Assembly: GCF_016722925.1 (NCBI RefSeq)
Contig: NZ_JAEQNC010000005.1
Location: 352,840-416,839 of the forward strand
DNA: 64,000 bases
Source of the DNA: Phytoamicus setariae
GTDB taxonomy: Bacteria; Pseudomonadota; Alphaproteobacteria; Rhizobiales; Rhizobiaceae
Direction of reading: 5' to 3'
Positions 63,172-64,000 of this stretch are shown here, piece by piece. The notes under the pieces were generated by a model. It did no database searches. It saw only the letters and a list, made by a program, of their open reading frames with translations, and was not told the origin of the DNA. How positions within the stretch are numbered: position 1 is the stretch's first letter; each line of letters opens with the position of its first letter. The position numbers and the translations under genes are program-made.

Positions 63172-63342
63172 CTAACTGACGTTCAACTGTCCCGCGATCC
63201 CATTGAACTGTGTGTTCAATGCATTGCCAAGCGTGCCAGCCCCCGCGATGAGCGCCGTGGCTATAAGCGCCGCAATCAGACCGTACTCGATAGCGGTAGC
63301 GCCGGACTCGTCCATCAGGAGACGCTTGAAATGCTTAGTCAT
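63172..63342 (-). CDS. pilA: Flp family type IVb pilin (copy 1)
   Basis: A 56-residue Flp pilin. The short basic leader MTKHFKRLLMDESG precedes the Flp motif ATAIEYGLIAALIATALI, with the Glu-Tyr pair at processed positions 5-6 if CpaA cleaves after the Gly. The rest is a hydrophobic helix and a short polar tail (QFNGIAGQLNVS). It polymerises into the Flp/Tad pilus fibre. The start is preceded by AGGGAG. About 60% identical to the second pilin by eye, which suggests duplication. Confidence 0.94.
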   Translation of the reverse strand: MTKHFKRLLMDESGATAIEYGLIAALIATALIAGAGTLGNALNTQFNGIAGQLNVS

Positions 63343-63560
63343 ACGAGACTCCCTTTACGTCAGCCACCAGCGCTGATCCCCTGAAAGAATACTTCAACCC
63401 CATTGAATTTCATTTAACAAGCACGGTAAACGCCAAGTAATCTCACGATAAGAATAGACGCAATACGTACTAAAAAGAGAATCTGACAAAACAAAATGGC
63501 CCGCATTGAGCGAGCCACTTTCATCGTCCGAGTTAGGCGCATGCTATACATGCGTCGAAA
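63343..63560. other. Intergenic region between the two pilin genes
   Basis: 218 bp holding the pilA1 promoter and the pilA2 terminator. No perfect CtrA box was found; the minus-strand stretch TTTACC...TTAAA is misspaced. Confidence 0.4.
63487..63517 (-). terminator. Rho-independent terminator after pilA2
   Basis: On the minus strand TGGCTCGC-TCAAT-GCGGGCCA forms an eight-pair stem (one G-U), followed by TTTTGTTTTG. It lies 44 bp past the pilA2 stop, so pilA2 is transcribed separately from pilA1. Confidence 0.75.
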
Positions 63561-63734
63561 TCAGCCGGCGTAGTTCAGCTTGGTCGACAATGCATTGAAC
63601 TGGGTGTTCAGCGCACTACCAAGGGCTGAAGCGCCGGTGATCAAGGCAACCGAAATAAGCGCCGCGATGAGGCCATACTCGATGGCCGTAGCACCAGACT
63701 CGTCATTCATGAAACTTACGAAATGCTTGATCAT
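63561..63734 (-). CDS. pilA: Flp family type IVb pilin (copy 2)
   Basis: A 57-residue Flp pilin: leader MIKHFVSFMNDESG, Flp motif ATAIEYGLIAALISVALI, and a tail ending TKLNYAG. CpaA should cleave after the Gly of DESG. AAGGAG is well placed before the ATG. It has its own terminator and 5' region, so the two pilins could be expressed differently. Differences from copy 1 concentrate in the leader and tail; the hydrophobic core is nearly identical. Confidence 0.94.
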   Translation of the reverse strand: MIKHFVSFMNDESGATAIEYGLIAALISVALITGASALGSALNTQFNALSTKLNYAG

Positions 63735-63886
63735 ATAGAGCTCCTTGCTTGTTAGATATCAACTCCACCGACATACAGATATACCTGGCATTCATTGAAA
63801 ATCGATTACAGAAAATAGTAAACGAGAATAAATATCTTCGTTAAACCTTGACAGAACCGAGACCTCGATAAGGACCCAAAGTCATG

Positions 63887-63907
63887 ACCTCCACCAAAGG
63901 TGGAGGT
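63887..63907. repeat. Perfect 9-bp hairpin
   Basis: ACCTCCACC (63887-63895) pairs with GGTGGAGGT (63899-63907) around AAA. It could end an upstream leftward transcript entering from outside the window, or be a leader structure of pilA2. Confidence 0.45.
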
Positions 63908-63924
63908 TTGAAACGCTGCGCTTG

Positions 63925-63943
63925 AACCGCTAGAAGCGGTTTT
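63925..63943. terminator. Hairpin with T-run
   Basis: AACCGCT (63925-63931) pairs with AGCGGTT (63935-63941) around AGA, followed on the plus strand by TTG and on the minus strand by CAAG. It is symmetrical and may end a leftward transcript from beyond the window. Confidence 0.4.
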
Positions 63944-64000
63944 GCTATAGATTAGTAGCTACGATTAAAGAGGTCGGTAAAGTCGGAAGCTTTGTCGACC

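Larger units (their letters stand above)
63735..64000. other. Upstream region of pilA2, to the window end
   Basis: 266 bp with no gene. It holds the pilA2 promoter (AT-rich 63790-63845) and two hairpins further out. A minus-strand TTAACGAAGATATTTA is only a poor match to a CtrA site. Confidence 0.4.

Noticed and set aside
63395..63425. Possible CtrA site before pilA1 (minus-strand TTTACC...TTAAA)
   Set aside because: Spacing between the half-sites is off from the seven-base gap and one half is mismatched.
63820..63850. Possible CtrA site before pilA2 (TTAACGAAGATATTTA)
   Set aside because: Second half-site does not match TTAA; too weak to call.

Overview
The window looks like a chromosomal segment from a member of the Rhizobiaceae (Rhizobium/Agrobacterium/Sinorhizobium-like alphaproteobacteria). 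Evidence: high-GC coding, the conserved order trpS-uspA-nfu-tsaB-rimI-mur-plsC-miaB-phoH-ybeY-corC, a Mur/Fur-type regulator lacking C-terminal Cys pairs, a smoEFGK-smoS-mtlK polyol locus, a ScfR(PccR)-pccBA-mcm-mce propionyl-CoA module and a rhizobial-style cpa/tad Flp-pilus locus. Genus cannot be fixed from sequence reading alone. No rRNA, tRNA, CRISPR array, transposase or integrase was recognised.

Layout. 1-2.8 kb: truncated SAM methyltransferase, secreted M15-type peptidase and AI-2E/PerM-type membrane protein. 2.9-12.3 kb: conserved housekeeping block (tRNA charging and modification, Fe-S delivery, metal regulation, phospholipid synthesis, rRNA maturation). 12.3-18 kb: FecR-domain Tat protein, a divergent 5-oxoprolinase (pxpCB / pxpA) cluster with a BCCP and a degenerate biotinyl-like small protein, then recF. 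18.2-29.1 kb: glutamine amidotransferase, SorC-type regulator and an eight-gene polyol (sorbitol/mannitol, probably pentitol) uptake and catabolism operon. 29.1-39.9 kb: three accessory catabolic units: a DMGDH/GcvT-type oxidoreductase with a choline-kinase-like protein and divergent DeoR regulator; an orphan ferredoxin-reductase-like flavoprotein with an HpaI-type aldolase; and deoR-deoC-ALDH16. 39.9-40.25 kb: a block of short palindromic repeats. 40.25-48.5 kb: propionyl-CoA to succinyl-CoA pathway under a divergent ScfR regulator. 48.6-53.3 kb: MhqD/MhqO-like pair, NlpC/P60 peptidase, MarR regulator and M17 aminopeptidase. 53.4-63.7 kb: cpa/tad pilus machinery and two Flp pilin genes.

How the parts work together. 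The polyol operon couples ABC uptake (SmoEFGK) to oxidation (SmoS, MtlK) and to phosphorylation (FGGY kinase, HAD phosphatase). DeoC would yield acetaldehyde and glyceraldehyde-3-phosphate, and the translationally coupled ALDH16 is a plausible aldehyde sink. PccB, PccA, Mcm and Mce complete the methylmalonyl-CoA route, with a small membrane protein of unknown role embedded between pccB and pccA. The cpa/tad genes encode the secretin, ATPases, inner-membrane platform, prepilin peptidase and two pilins; the pseudopilin genes tadE/F/G are not in the window.

Most unusual points: the lysine-less biotinyl-like protein beside an orphan BCCP; two near-identical Irr/ICE-like palindromes (5006-5022 and 32615-32631); tandem TTGCGAAG repeats abutting the scfR start codon; a shared ATAACAA motif at deoR and deoC that argues for a downstream GTG start of deoC; the ALDH16 with a pseudo-dehydrogenase half; and paired TTAACCAT (CtrA half-site-like) boxes before cpaB. 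No single wholly undescribed system is evident; the best candidates for new biology are the 29-37 kb catabolic units and the pxp-associated small protein.
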